64,000 nucleotides of DNA from the NCBI GenBank assembly GCA_034429975.1, contig DAOUFM010000146.1:1-64000 (forward strand). The letters are read 5' to 3'. The translations under genes were made by a program, and so were the position numbers. The notes beneath the pieces were generated by a model. That model made no database searches and was not told the origin of the DNA. It saw nothing but the letters and a program-made list of their open reading frames with translations. This document shows positions 50,118 through 57,759 of the stretch, one piece after another. The number at the start of each line of letters is the position of its first letter. Position 1 is the stretch's first letter. Source of the DNA: UBA6170 sp034429975. GTDB lineage: Bacteria > Chloroflexota > Anaerolineae > Anaerolineales > Anaerolineaceae.

Positions 50118-51995
50118 CTGGAAACTAGAAGAATTACTTCCAGTTTAGATTCAGAATCTTCGAACGTTGTAAAACAACTGGATCCAGGCATTGTTTTATT
50201 TAATCGCTACCAAATTCAAAACGTTATTGGAATTGGGGGGATGGGTTCAGTCTATCGGGCTCGAGATCTTCATTTTCCTAATGTTACGAAATTAGTAGCC
50301 GTCAAAGAAATGATGAACAATTCTCCTGATCCGCTAGTACGTAAGACAATTATTCAAAACTTTGAAAGAGAAGCAAATATTCTGGTTACTTTAAACCATA
50401 TCGCTATACCACAAATATTTGATTTCTTTTCTATTGACGAAAGATCGTATCTGGTCTTAGAGTACATACACGGCAAAGATCTGGAAGCCTTATTGGTTGA
50501 AAATAATGGTCCTATGCCTGAAGATAATGTTCTTTCCTGGGCAATTGAGCTTTGTGATGTATTGGAATATTTACATTCTCATCAACCAGAACCTATAATC
50601 TTTCGGGATATGAAACCAAGCAATGTAATGATTAACCAGCAGGGGAAGGTGGTTCTGGTAGATTTTGGAATTGCAAAAAATTTTAGAACCGGACAAAAAG
50701 GAACGATGATCGGTACAGAAGGATATTCTCCTCCTGAGCAATATCGCGGCGAGGCGACACCCGCAGCAGATGTGTATGCGCTAGGGGCTACATTACATCA
50801 TTTACTTACCAATCGCGATCCCAGAATTGAAGCTCCTTTTTCTTTTTCTGAACGCAAAATTCGGTTACTCAATCCCAGAGTTTCTTTGGAGTTGGAATTA
50901 TGTATTGATACTGCTCTTCAATATAATCCGGAAGATCGTTTTAAAACGATTGCAGATATGAAAGCAGCACTTTTATCAACTGCAAAAAAAACCGGTGCTT
51001 TATCTAGAATGCCTTTAACACGTAACAATGAGATCCAAAGTGTTAAACCACTTTGGACTTTCAAATGTGAAGATGAAATAAGGGGATCTGTAACCCATGA
51101 GAACGGGAAAATTTTCAGTGGTTGCTATGATAATAATTTGTATGTGCTGGACGCAGCGGATGGTTCTTTCTTGTGGAAATTTGCTACTTTTGGAGGGATT
51201 GTTGGCAAGCCTGTAATTTTTGAAAATAATGTTTTTTTGGGATCGGAAGATAAGAAATTATATTGTTTATCGACTCGCACTGGTAAAGAATCATGGACTT
51301 TTCAAGCTGATGCGCCTATTAGAAGCACCGTAAAAATTGCTGAAGGGCATGTATTCTTCGGTTCAGATGATGGTTTTCTTTATGCAGTCAATATCCTTTC
51401 TAATCGTTTAACCTGGAGAATTGATTCAGGCGCAGCAATCAGAACAACCCCATTTATTACCAAAGATAATATCTATTTTGGAAATGAATATGGAGACTTT
51501 TTCTGTTTAGATTTTAGTGGGCATGTTAAGTGGAGGTTTAAAACAAAAAAGGCAATAACCTCATCTCCGATTGTTGAAAACGGAATTGTTTTTTTTGCTT
51601 CAGTCGATTCAAATTTTTATGCTTTGGACGCCAAGTCCGGATGGGTTGTCTGGAGATTCAGAATGGAGAAGGGTTCTGTCTCGTCTCCGGCCAAATCTGA
51701 TAATTATGTTGTATTTGGTTCTGCGGATAATCACATTTATTGTCTTGATGCTGGGAATGGGAAGGAATTTTGGCGATACAAAACGGATCATCAAGTCAGC
51801 GGCTCGCCAATTATTCATAATAATTTTGTCTATTGTGGCTCTGCAGATGGTACCTTGTACTGTCTGGAATTGAAGAATGGGCACGAAAGATGGAAATTTA
51901 AAACCAATGATGTAATCACTGGTACTCCGACGATTGCTAACGAAATATTATATTTTGGTTCCAGTGATCATTTAATTTACGCGCTTTACGCATAG
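50118..51995 (+). CDS. Soluble Ser/Thr protein kinase with C-terminal eight-blade PQQ-like propeller; CTG start
   Basis: 625 residues if it starts at CTG 50118. The frame upstream of the first ATG (50241) encodes RYQIQNVIGIGGMGSVYRAR, the kinase Gly loop, so the ATG cannot be the start. No ATG, GTG or TTG occurs between the upstream stop (49992) and 50241; CTG 50118 has AAGGAGG five bases upstream and a promoter just before it. Kinase domain to about residue 290: VAVKEM, FRDMKPSNVM (HRD with Phe for His), LVDFGIA. From about residue 305, seven GSxDxxLYxLDxxxGxxxW-type blades plus a last half-blade that closes on the first strand make an eight-blade PQQ/quinoprotein-like propeller. No membrane segment separates the two, so the propeller is cytosolic. 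It heads a six-gene operon. Confidence 0.85.
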   Translation: METRRITSSLDSESSNVVKQLDPGIVLFNRYQIQNVIGIGGMGSVYRARDLHFPNVTKLVAVKEMMNNSPDPLVRKTIIQNFEREANILVTLNHIAIPQIFDFFSIDERSYLVLEYIHGKDLEALLVENNGPMPEDNVLSWAIELCDVLEYLHSHQPEPIIFRDMKPSNVMINQQGKVVLVDFGIAKNFRTGQKGTMIGTEGYSPPEQYRGEATPAADVYALGATLHHLLTNRDPRIEAPFSFSERKIRLLNPRVSLELELCIDTALQYNPEDRFKTIADMKAALLSTAKKTGALSRMPLTRNNEIQSVKPLWTFKCEDEIRGSVTHENGKIFSGCYDNNLYVLDAADGSFLWKFATFGGIVGKPVIFENNVFLGSEDKKLYCLSTRTGKESWTFQADAPIRSTVKIAEGHVFFGSDDGFLYAVNILSNRLTWRIDSGAAIRTTPFITKDNIYFGNEYGDFFCLDFSGHVKWRFKTKKAITSSPIVENGIVFFASVDSNFYALDAKSGWVVWRFRMEKGSVSSPAKSDNYVVFGSADNHIYCLDAGNGKEFWRYKTDHQVSGSPIIHNNFVYCGSADGTLYCLELKNGHERWKFKTNDVITGTPTIANEILYFGSSDHLIYALYA

Positions 51996-52016
51996 CTTTG
52001 AAGTTTGGAGAAAATA

Positions 52017-52913
52017 ATGGTTGATTTCCTCAAAAAAATCTTTGGTAATAAAAAAAAATCAGCAGATATTAATATTGAAACAGCGCCATTAACTGAAGAT
52101 CAATTACGATATGTAACGAAAGAGGAACTTGTTGTTACGCCGTCTCAATTGTTGGTGGGAATTGGACAATCGGTAGGTAGACAACGAGAAATTAATGAAG
52201 ATTCTATTTTTTATTTTAACTCGGTTTATGCTAATTCAGCGAATGATGTTTCATTTGGAGTGTTTATTGTTGCTGACGGTATGGGTGGGCATGAGTTTGG
52301 TGAAGTCGCCAGTCAGGTTGCTTCAAAAACCTTAGGGGAATATATCATCCAGAAATTTTATTCCCCATTATTTAATCCGAACTCTTCAATTCCTCCTCAG
52401 GAATCCATTCAGGAAATTATTGAAAAGGGAATAAAACTGGCACAAAATGCAGTTATTTTAAAAGCTCCCGGAGGGGGGACAACAATTACGGTTGGCTTAA
52501 TATTGGGAGATCAAATAACTATCGGGCATGTAGGAGATTCCAGACTATATTTTGTTTACCCTGATGGAAGGTTTGAAGCCAAGACTAATGATCATACATT
52601 TGTCAGGCGATTGATTGATTTAGGGCAAATTACCGAAGCGGAGGCGAAAGATCACCCAAATAAAAATGTTTTATATAGAGCTTTAGGACAGTCAGAACCA
52701 TTTAGACCAGATTTAACCAACCTGACAATCCCAAAACCAGGGTATATTATGCTTTGCAGTGATGGCCTCTGGGGTGTTGTTGGGGAAGATGAGTTGTTTA
52801 GGTTAATAACCTCGGCGGAAAATCCTTCAATTATTTGTTCAAAAATGGTGGATGCAGCAAACAAAGCTGGAGGACCGGATAATATTAGTGTAATTTTAAT
52901 TAAAACGATTTAG
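52017..52913 (+). CDS. PP2C-family Ser/Thr protein phosphatase
   Basis: 298 residues from ATG 52017. A 45-residue basic/acidic leader precedes the PP2C domain: REINEDSIF, VADGMGGHEFGEVAS, ITIGHVGDSRLYFV, LCSDGLWGVVGEDELF and GGPDNISVILI contain the metal-binding Asp residues. It should reverse phosphorylation by the neighbouring kinase. The frame also opens at TTG 52005, but GGAG at 52007-52010 serves the ATG. It lies 21 bases after the kinase gene. Confidence 0.93.
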   Translation: MVDFLKKIFGNKKKSADINIETAPLTEDQLRYVTKEELVVTPSQLLVGIGQSVGRQREINEDSIFYFNSVYANSANDVSFGVFIVADGMGGHEFGEVASQVASKTLGEYIIQKFYSPLFNPNSSIPPQESIQEIIEKGIKLAQNAVILKAPGGGTTITVGLILGDQITIGHVGDSRLYFVYPDGRFEAKTNDHTFVRRLIDLGQITEAEAKDHPNKNVLYRALGQSEPFRPDLTNLTIPKPGYIMLCSDGLWGVVGEDELFRLITSAENPSIICSKMVDAANKAGGPDNISVILIKTI

Positions 52914-52917
52914 GTAG

Positions 52918-54381
52918 ATGAATTATTACAACCTTTTAGGATTACCTTTTGATGCCACAAAAGATGAGATACGCAAGGCATATTTTGATTCTGCAAAAAA
53001 ATTTCATCCAGATGTAAATTCATCAAATGATTTAGAAGATAAGTTTTTGAAAATACAAGAAGCTTATGATGTTCTTATCGATGAATCAAAAAGGGTTGAA
53101 TATGATACTCAATTTTCAAATGAAATAAAGAAAGATAATTTAATACAATTTAATGCGTATTACAGCCGGTCAGTGATCCCATTAATTTCAGAAGAACAAG
53201 TTTTTTACCTGCTTTTAGATATATTTTCTACAGAAAAATTTACAGATGACAACTTGCCAACAATCAACCTTTGTCTTGTTGTTGATACTTCAACTTCGAT
53301 GCAAGGTGCGATATTAGACAAAATAAAATTTGAAATTGCGAATTTATTCAAATTACTTAAGCCTGAAGATGTAATTTCATTGGTTACATTTAGTGATCGA
53401 CCGGAAATAATTTTTTCCTCCATAAAAGTGGAAGAAGTTGATAAGCATATTTCCAAGATTTACGCCATAAACGCATCCGGGTCTACCGAAATATTAAAAG
53501 GACTAAATGAAGGCGTTAATATATTAAATGATAATGAACAATCGCAAACAAAATTATTGTATTTAATAACCGATGGTCATACTTACGGTGACGAAGAAGA
53601 TTGTATTGAGCTTATTCGAAATGCCAGTGATGATGGTATTATTTTTCAGGCAATTGGGGTTGGTGAAGATTGGAATGATGACTTCCTTGATAATTTATCA
53701 AAAATTTCAGGCGGTGAAACACAGTTTGTCACAACCGCACAAGAATTGTATAATTCATTAAAAGATAAACTCATGAATTTTGGAGTTTTATTTTCAAAAT
53801 CTACTAAAATTTCTTTTAATTTACATCCTAACGTAAAAATTAATTATGCCTTTCGATTAAGTCCTGAATTATCACGTTTGGAAGTTGCTCCTGAGATAAA
53901 TCTTGGCGGTATTTATTCGGGAAAACATTTACGAGTTATATTTGAATTAATTATTGATGAGCTGCCTGATACCATGAATGAAATCCGTTTGTCCTATGGA
54001 TCAATTAAAGTAGAAATTCCAAAAAAACTGATTAGAACGGTCAGATTCTTCTATGATTTTAAAAGAGCAGTTTTTCCAAAAGTCGAAAAAGAAACAATTT
54101 CCCCCGTTTTGGTCGACGCTGTTTCTAGCCTATCACTTTATCGATTGCAAGAGAAAGCTCGGGAAGACGTAAAAGAAGGGGAGTATATGGACGCATCTAA
54201 ACGTTTACATCACCTAGCTACTCATTTAATTTCCAAAGGAAACAGAGATTTGGTAAAAACGATTCTTACAGAAGTTGAAAATATCCAACAAACGCAGCAT
54301 TTTTCGGAATTAGGAAAGAAAAGAATTAAGTATGGGACACGAGCTTTGTTAATGTTACCAGAACCTTCCGGGGAGGAATAA
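52918..54381 (+). CDS. J-domain / von Willebrand factor A fusion protein
   Basis: 487 residues. Residues 1-65 are a DnaJ J domain (YYNLLGLPFDATKDEIRKAY, HPD intact in KKFHPDVN). From about residue 115 a vWA domain begins, with the MIDAS motif DTSTSM (Asp123, Ser125, Ser127) and the later Thr/Asp residues in ASGSTEILKGL and LITDGHTYGDEEDC. A beta-rich segment and a helical C-terminal domain follow (about 300-487). The J domain recruits DnaK; vWA MIDAS domains mediate metal-dependent protein contacts. The fusion is unusual and suggests a chaperone-linked scaffold in the phosphosignalling complex. Starts 4 bases after the phosphatase stop. Confidence 0.85.
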   Translation: MNYYNLLGLPFDATKDEIRKAYFDSAKKFHPDVNSSNDLEDKFLKIQEAYDVLIDESKRVEYDTQFSNEIKKDNLIQFNAYYSRSVIPLISEEQVFYLLLDIFSTEKFTDDNLPTINLCLVVDTSTSMQGAILDKIKFEIANLFKLLKPEDVISLVTFSDRPEIIFSSIKVEEVDKHISKIYAINASGSTEILKGLNEGVNILNDNEQSQTKLLYLITDGHTYGDEEDCIELIRNASDDGIIFQAIGVGEDWNDDFLDNLSKISGGETQFVTTAQELYNSLKDKLMNFGVLFSKSTKISFNLHPNVKINYAFRLSPELSRLEVAPEINLGGIYSGKHLRVIFELIIDELPDTMNEIRLSYGSIKVEIPKKLIRTVRFFYDFKRAVFPKVEKETISPVLVDAVSSLSLYRLQEKAREDVKEGEYMDASKRLHHLATHLISKGNRDLVKTILTEVENIQQTQHFSELGKKRIKYGTRALLMLPEPSGEE

Positions 54382-54911
54382 TGATCATTTGCCCTAATTG
54401 TCATCATAAAGAATTACCAGGCGCATTATTTTGTAGCGAATGTGGCGCTAGACTAATCTCATTAGATTACCTTACAACGCAATCAATAAAAAAGGCAAAT
54501 ACCGATAGTTTTTTTGATAGTGATACTGAGGTAACTGAAGAAGAAATAAGTTATCGAGAAGAACAACCGATAAAGAGAGAATATACTTCTGATCTGGAAC
54601 TTTATTTGTTCGAATCTAAGCAAACATTACAATTAGCAGGGCGGACGGAATATACTTTAGGTAGAATTGCCGAAGGTCAACCCATTTTACCGGATGTTGA
54701 TCTTTCACCTTTTGATGCTTATGCACAGGGTGTTTCAAGATTGCATGCCGCTCTAAAAATTAACAAAAACAGGCTGGTCATTATGGATTTGGGCTCGTCA
54801 AATGGAACGAGAGTTAATGGCCAAAAAATTGTACCTCACGTTGATTATCCAATAAATCATAATGATCAGATTGCTCTTGGAAAATTACGATTGAAAATAA
54901 TAATAAAATAG
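54381..54911 (+). CDS. Zinc-ribbon / FHA domain protein
   Basis: 176 residues. Residues 3-25 form a zinc ribbon with CPNCHHKE and FCSECGARL. An acidic linker leads to an FHA domain (about 75-176), with YTLGRIAEG, VSRLHAALKI and LGSSNGTRVNGQKI carrying the phosphothreonine-binding Arg, Ser and Asn. It should read phosphothreonine made by the operon kinase. The TAATG junction overlaps the J-vWA gene stop. Confidence 0.92.
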   Translation: MIICPNCHHKELPGALFCSECGARLISLDYLTTQSIKKANTDSFFDSDTEVTEEEISYREEQPIKREYTSDLELYLFESKQTLQLAGRTEYTLGRIAEGQPILPDVDLSPFDAYAQGVSRLHAALKINKNRLVIMDLGSSNGTRVNGQKIVPHVDYPINHNDQIALGKLRLKIIIK

Positions 54912-54920
54912 GAAATTAAA

Positions 54921-55157
54921 ATGATTACTGTTTATGTCCATATTAATAATGAAGATCCTGTAATGGGTGAAGTAGAGGATATGCCAAGTCCTTCAGATCA
55001 AATGATCATTGTAAAACACCCTCGAAAGCGCGATGGAAAAGATGTAACATATTTAGAACCCAATACTTCCTTTGTTATTTGGCCATTGCATCGCATAACA
55101 TTTATTGAAATAATGGAAGATAAAGAGGAAGAAATTATCTCGTTTGTAAGAGAATAA
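54921..55157 (+). CDS. Uncharacterised 78-residue protein in the signalling operon
   Basis: 78 residues, no recognised family. It reads as a small beta-barrel-like domain (VYVHINNEDPVMGEVEDMPS, DQMIIVKHPRKRDGKDVTYL, ITFIEIMEDKEEE) similar in feel to short Chloroflexota proteins that sit beside FHA and response-regulator genes. It is acidic overall with no Cys, no signal peptide and no membrane segment. Spacing is 9 bases from the FHA gene and 3 from the response regulator, so it belongs to the operon. Confidence 0.75.
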   Translation: MITVYVHINNEDPVMGEVEDMPSPSDQMIIVKHPRKRDGKDVTYLEPNTSFVIWPLHRITFIEIMEDKEEEIISFVRE

Positions 55158-55160
55158 TTT

Positions 55161-55874
55161 ATGGATGATACTTTACGCAACAAGAAAATTCTGGTCGTTG
55201 ATGATGAAGAACGAATGGCAAGATTTATTCGATTAAATCTGGAACATGATGGCTTTCAAGTTGTTGAGGCTCACCGAGGAATGCAAGCATTGCAACAATA
55301 TAGAGATACTTTGCCCGACCTAATCCTCCTAGATGTCATGATGCCAGATATCGATGGCTTTGAAGTATTAAGTATGCTTAGAGAAATCAGTAATGTACCA
55401 GTTATCATGCTAACTGCAAAAGGAGAAGAAGATGACCGGGTACGTGGACTGGAGCTTGGAGCTGATGACTATGTAACCAAACCATTTAGCCCACGAGAAT
55501 TGGTTAGCAGGGTTAGGGCAGTGTTACGCCGAACTGATTCCAGCTCAACAGTTTCTCCAGATATCATTCAAGTAGATGAACATCTAAAGTTAGATTTTTC
55601 AAAACGTGAAATTTGGCTTGACGGGGAATTGGTGAAATTAAGACCTACAGAATACCGACTTTTGTATCATTTAGCAAAAAATGCAGGTTGGGTCTTAACT
55701 TATGATCAGATTTTATCGAAGGTTTGGGGTTATGAATATCGTGACGAACCTCATTATGTCAGGCTTTACATTAATTATTTACGACAAAAAATTGAAAAAG
55801 ATCCTGCCAATCCAATCTATATTTTGACTGAAAGAGGAGTTGGCTACCGATTTGTTGACTACAAAAGATTATAA
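55161..55874 (+). CDS. OmpR/PhoB-family response regulator (orphan)
   Basis: 237 residues. Receiver domain 1-125: acidic pair Asp14/Asp15 in VVDDEER, phosphoacceptor Asp58 in LLDVMMPD, Thr in MLTAKG and Lys in VTKPFSP. The C-terminal winged helix (about 145-237) ends in ILTERGVGYRFVD. It would regulate transcription on phosphorylation, but no histidine kinase gene is adjacent; only the Ser/Thr kinase operon precedes it, 3 bases away. Cross-phosphorylation by Ser/Thr kinases is known for other OmpR regulators, so a direct link is possible. Confidence 0.93.
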   Translation: MDDTLRNKKILVVDDEERMARFIRLNLEHDGFQVVEAHRGMQALQQYRDTLPDLILLDVMMPDIDGFEVLSMLREISNVPVIMLTAKGEEDDRVRGLELGADDYVTKPFSPRELVSRVRAVLRRTDSSSTVSPDIIQVDEHLKLDFSKREIWLDGELVKLRPTEYRLLYHLAKNAGWVLTYDQILSKVWGYEYRDEPHYVRLYINYLRQKIEKDPANPIYILTERGVGYRFVDYKRL

Positions 55875-55921
55875 GAAAATTATAAAAATATAAAAAAATT
55901 TTTTTGTTGAAAGATAATATG

Positions 55922-55942
55922 GTATACTCTCCGGGAGTATAC
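55922..55942. promoter_or_regulatory. Inverted repeat upstream of trx
   Basis: GTATACTC (55922-55929) and GAGTATAC (55935-55942) are perfect arms around TCCGG, 16 bases before the thioredoxin ATG. The left arm contains TATACT, which could be a -10 element; so this may be an operator over the trx promoter. Confidence 0.45.
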
Positions 55943-55958
55943 ATTATAAGGAGAAGAA

Positions 55959-56303
55959 ATGCAAAACGAGCCGATACACGTTACTGATGCAGCTTTTGAA
56001 AAAGTTGTTTTACAATCACAAGTTCCTGTAATTGTGGATTTTTGGGCGCCCTGGTGTGGGCCTTGTAAGATGGTAGCTCCAATATTGGATAAATTAGCAA
56101 AAGAATATGCAGGAAAGGTGCTGGTCACCAAAGTTAATACAGATGAAAATCCAGATTGGGCAACTAAGTTCGGTGTACAGGGAATTCCAACAATGTTGTT
56201 TGTCAGCAAGGGGAAAATTGCTCACCGTCAGGTGGGTGCTTTGCCTGAAGGTATGTTACGAGATATTCTTGAAAATTTCTTGGAAGTTGTCTCTGAAAAT
56301 TAA
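55959..56303 (+). CDS. trxA: Thioredoxin
   Basis: 114 residues. The active site is WAPWCGPC, with the cis-Pro in GIPTMLFVSKG. It is a general thiol-disulfide reductant for the cytoplasm. AAGGAG lies just before the ATG. It is preceded by an inverted repeat and followed by a strong bidirectional terminator; no thioredoxin reductase gene is in the window. Confidence 0.96.
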   Translation: MQNEPIHVTDAAFEKVVLQSQVPVIVDFWAPWCGPCKMVAPILDKLAKEYAGKVLVTKVNTDENPDWATKFGVQGIPTMLFVSKGKIAHRQVGALPEGMLRDILENFLEVVSEN

Positions 56304-56346
56304 TATAAAAAATCCTCTTTACAAAAAAGAGGATTTTTTATATTAA
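56300..56346. terminator. Bidirectional terminator between trx and murA
   Basis: A perfect 20-bp stem: 56300-56319 pairs with 56327-56346, with a 7-base loop. Its core is ATCCTCTT/AAGAGGAT flanked by A and T runs, so it ends both convergent genes. The trx stop codon is inside the left arm. Confidence 0.93.
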
Positions 56347-56354
56347 TTATTAGT

Positions 56355-57635
56355 TTACTCTTTTTGTCTTTTAATGACTGCTCCAAGTTCCGATAACTTT
56401 GTTTCGACTGAATCATAACCTCGGTCAATCTGGCGAACGTTCCTTAATATGGATGTGCCTTTTGCAGACAAAGCTGCTAACACAAGGGACATTCCAGCGC
56501 GAATATCAGGGCTTTCGAGGTTTTCTCCATAGAGTTGAGTGGGACCCTGAACGATACAACGGTGAGGGTCACAAAGTACGATCTGTGCACCCATTCCAAC
56601 GAGTTTATCGGTGAAGTACATTCTACTTGGATACATCCAATCATGAAAAAGCATTGAGCCATGTGATTGAGTTGCTACCACAATCGCTATACTCATTAAG
56701 TCTGTTGGAAAGGATGGCCATGGCATTACACTTATTTCTGGAATAGCGTTTCCTAAATCAGGCTCAATTGTCAGTGGTTGATTTTTAGGTACGAACAAAT
56801 CATCTCCCTTTGTTTCCCATACAACTCCGATTCTTTGAAAAACAAGGCGAATCATATCCAAATATTGATTGCCAGCATTTCGTATAGTAATCTCACCTTT
56901 TGTCACCGCAGCAGCACCGACATACGAAACAACTTCTAGATAATCTGCACCGACGGTAAACTCACATCCGTTTAATTTATCCACACCTTCAATATGAAGC
57001 GTATTGGAACCAATGTTATTAATATGGGCGCCCATTTTATTTAAAAAGTGACATAACTCTTGAATATGAGGTTCTGAAGCAGCGTTTCTGATAATTGATG
57101 AACCTTTTGCTAAAACACAAGCCATGATTGCATTTTCTGTAGCGGTGACACTGGCTTCATCCAAAAGGATGTCTGCGCCGGTTAAAGATTTGGCTGAAAA
57201 GTGGAAAACACGATCATAGGTTACTTCCACTCCTAATTTTTTTAACGCAAGAATATGCGTATCTAAACGCCTTCTACCGATCACGTCACCTCCAGGTGGA
57301 GGAAGGATTAAGTTACCTGTTCGAGCTACCATCGGACCTGCTAAAAGTATGGAAGCGCGAATTTTTCGACATAGGTCGGGGTCGAGATTTTTAAATGATA
57401 CTTCTTTCGCGTGGATATGCCATGAGGTTTTATTTTTGATTTCGATGGAAACTCCCAAACTTTCCATTAGATCCTTCATCGCTAACACATCCAAGATATT
57501 TGGCATATTATGCAATATTATTGGCTGATCTGATAATAAAGTAGCTGCTAACAAAGGTAATGCTGCGTTTTTATTTCCTGAAGGCGTCAACACTCCTTTT
57601 AGTGGGTGCCCACCTTCAATGATAAATTTCTCCAT
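56355..57635 (-). CDS. murA: UDP-N-acetylglucosamine 1-carboxyvinyltransferase (MurA), Asp variant
   Basis: 426 residues from ATG 57635. It joins enolpyruvate from PEP to UDP-GlcNAc, the first committed step of peptidoglycan. GGHPLKGVLTPSGNKNAALP, WPSFPTDLMS (catalytic Asp) and PDIRAGMSLVLAAL with DRGYD are conserved. In the mobile active-site loop the usual Cys (GGCAIG) is Asp117 (PPGGDVIG), the change that makes MurA insensitive to fosfomycin in mycobacteria and chlamydiae. The ATG at 57647 in the same frame overlaps the ribosome-binding GGAGG of the chosen start, so 57635 is preferred. Confidence 0.93.
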   Translation of the reverse strand: MEKFIIEGGHPLKGVLTPSGNKNAALPLLAATLLSDQPIILHNMPNILDVLAMKDLMESLGVSIEIKNKTSWHIHAKEVSFKNLDPDLCRKIRASILLAGPMVARTGNLILPPPGGDVIGRRRLDTHILALKKLGVEVTYDRVFHFSAKSLTGADILLDEASVTATENAIMACVLAKGSSIIRNAASEPHIQELCHFLNKMGAHINNIGSNTLHIEGVDKLNGCEFTVGADYLEVVSYVGAAAVTKGEITIRNAGNQYLDMIRLVFQRIGVVWETKGDDLFVPKNQPLTIEPDLGNAIPEISVMPWPSFPTDLMSIAIVVATQSHGSMLFHDWMYPSRMYFTDKLVGMGAQIVLCDPHRCIVQGPTQLYGENLESPDIRAGMSLVLAALSAKGTSILRNVRQIDRGYDSVETKLSELGAVIKRQKE

Positions 57636-57759
57636 AAATACCTCCATTTGTTTGTTACCTAATTATAAGTTGATTATTGAAAGTGCCATTGTCATAAATG
57701 TCAGTTCTAACTCAGGAATTAGTAATGTTACAAAAAGCTTTTTGTTAAATTTAATTTCA

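Noticed and set aside
50241..51995. ATG 50241 as start of the PQQ-propeller kinase
   Set aside because: It would delete the first part of the ATP-binding Gly loop, which is encoded in frame just upstream.
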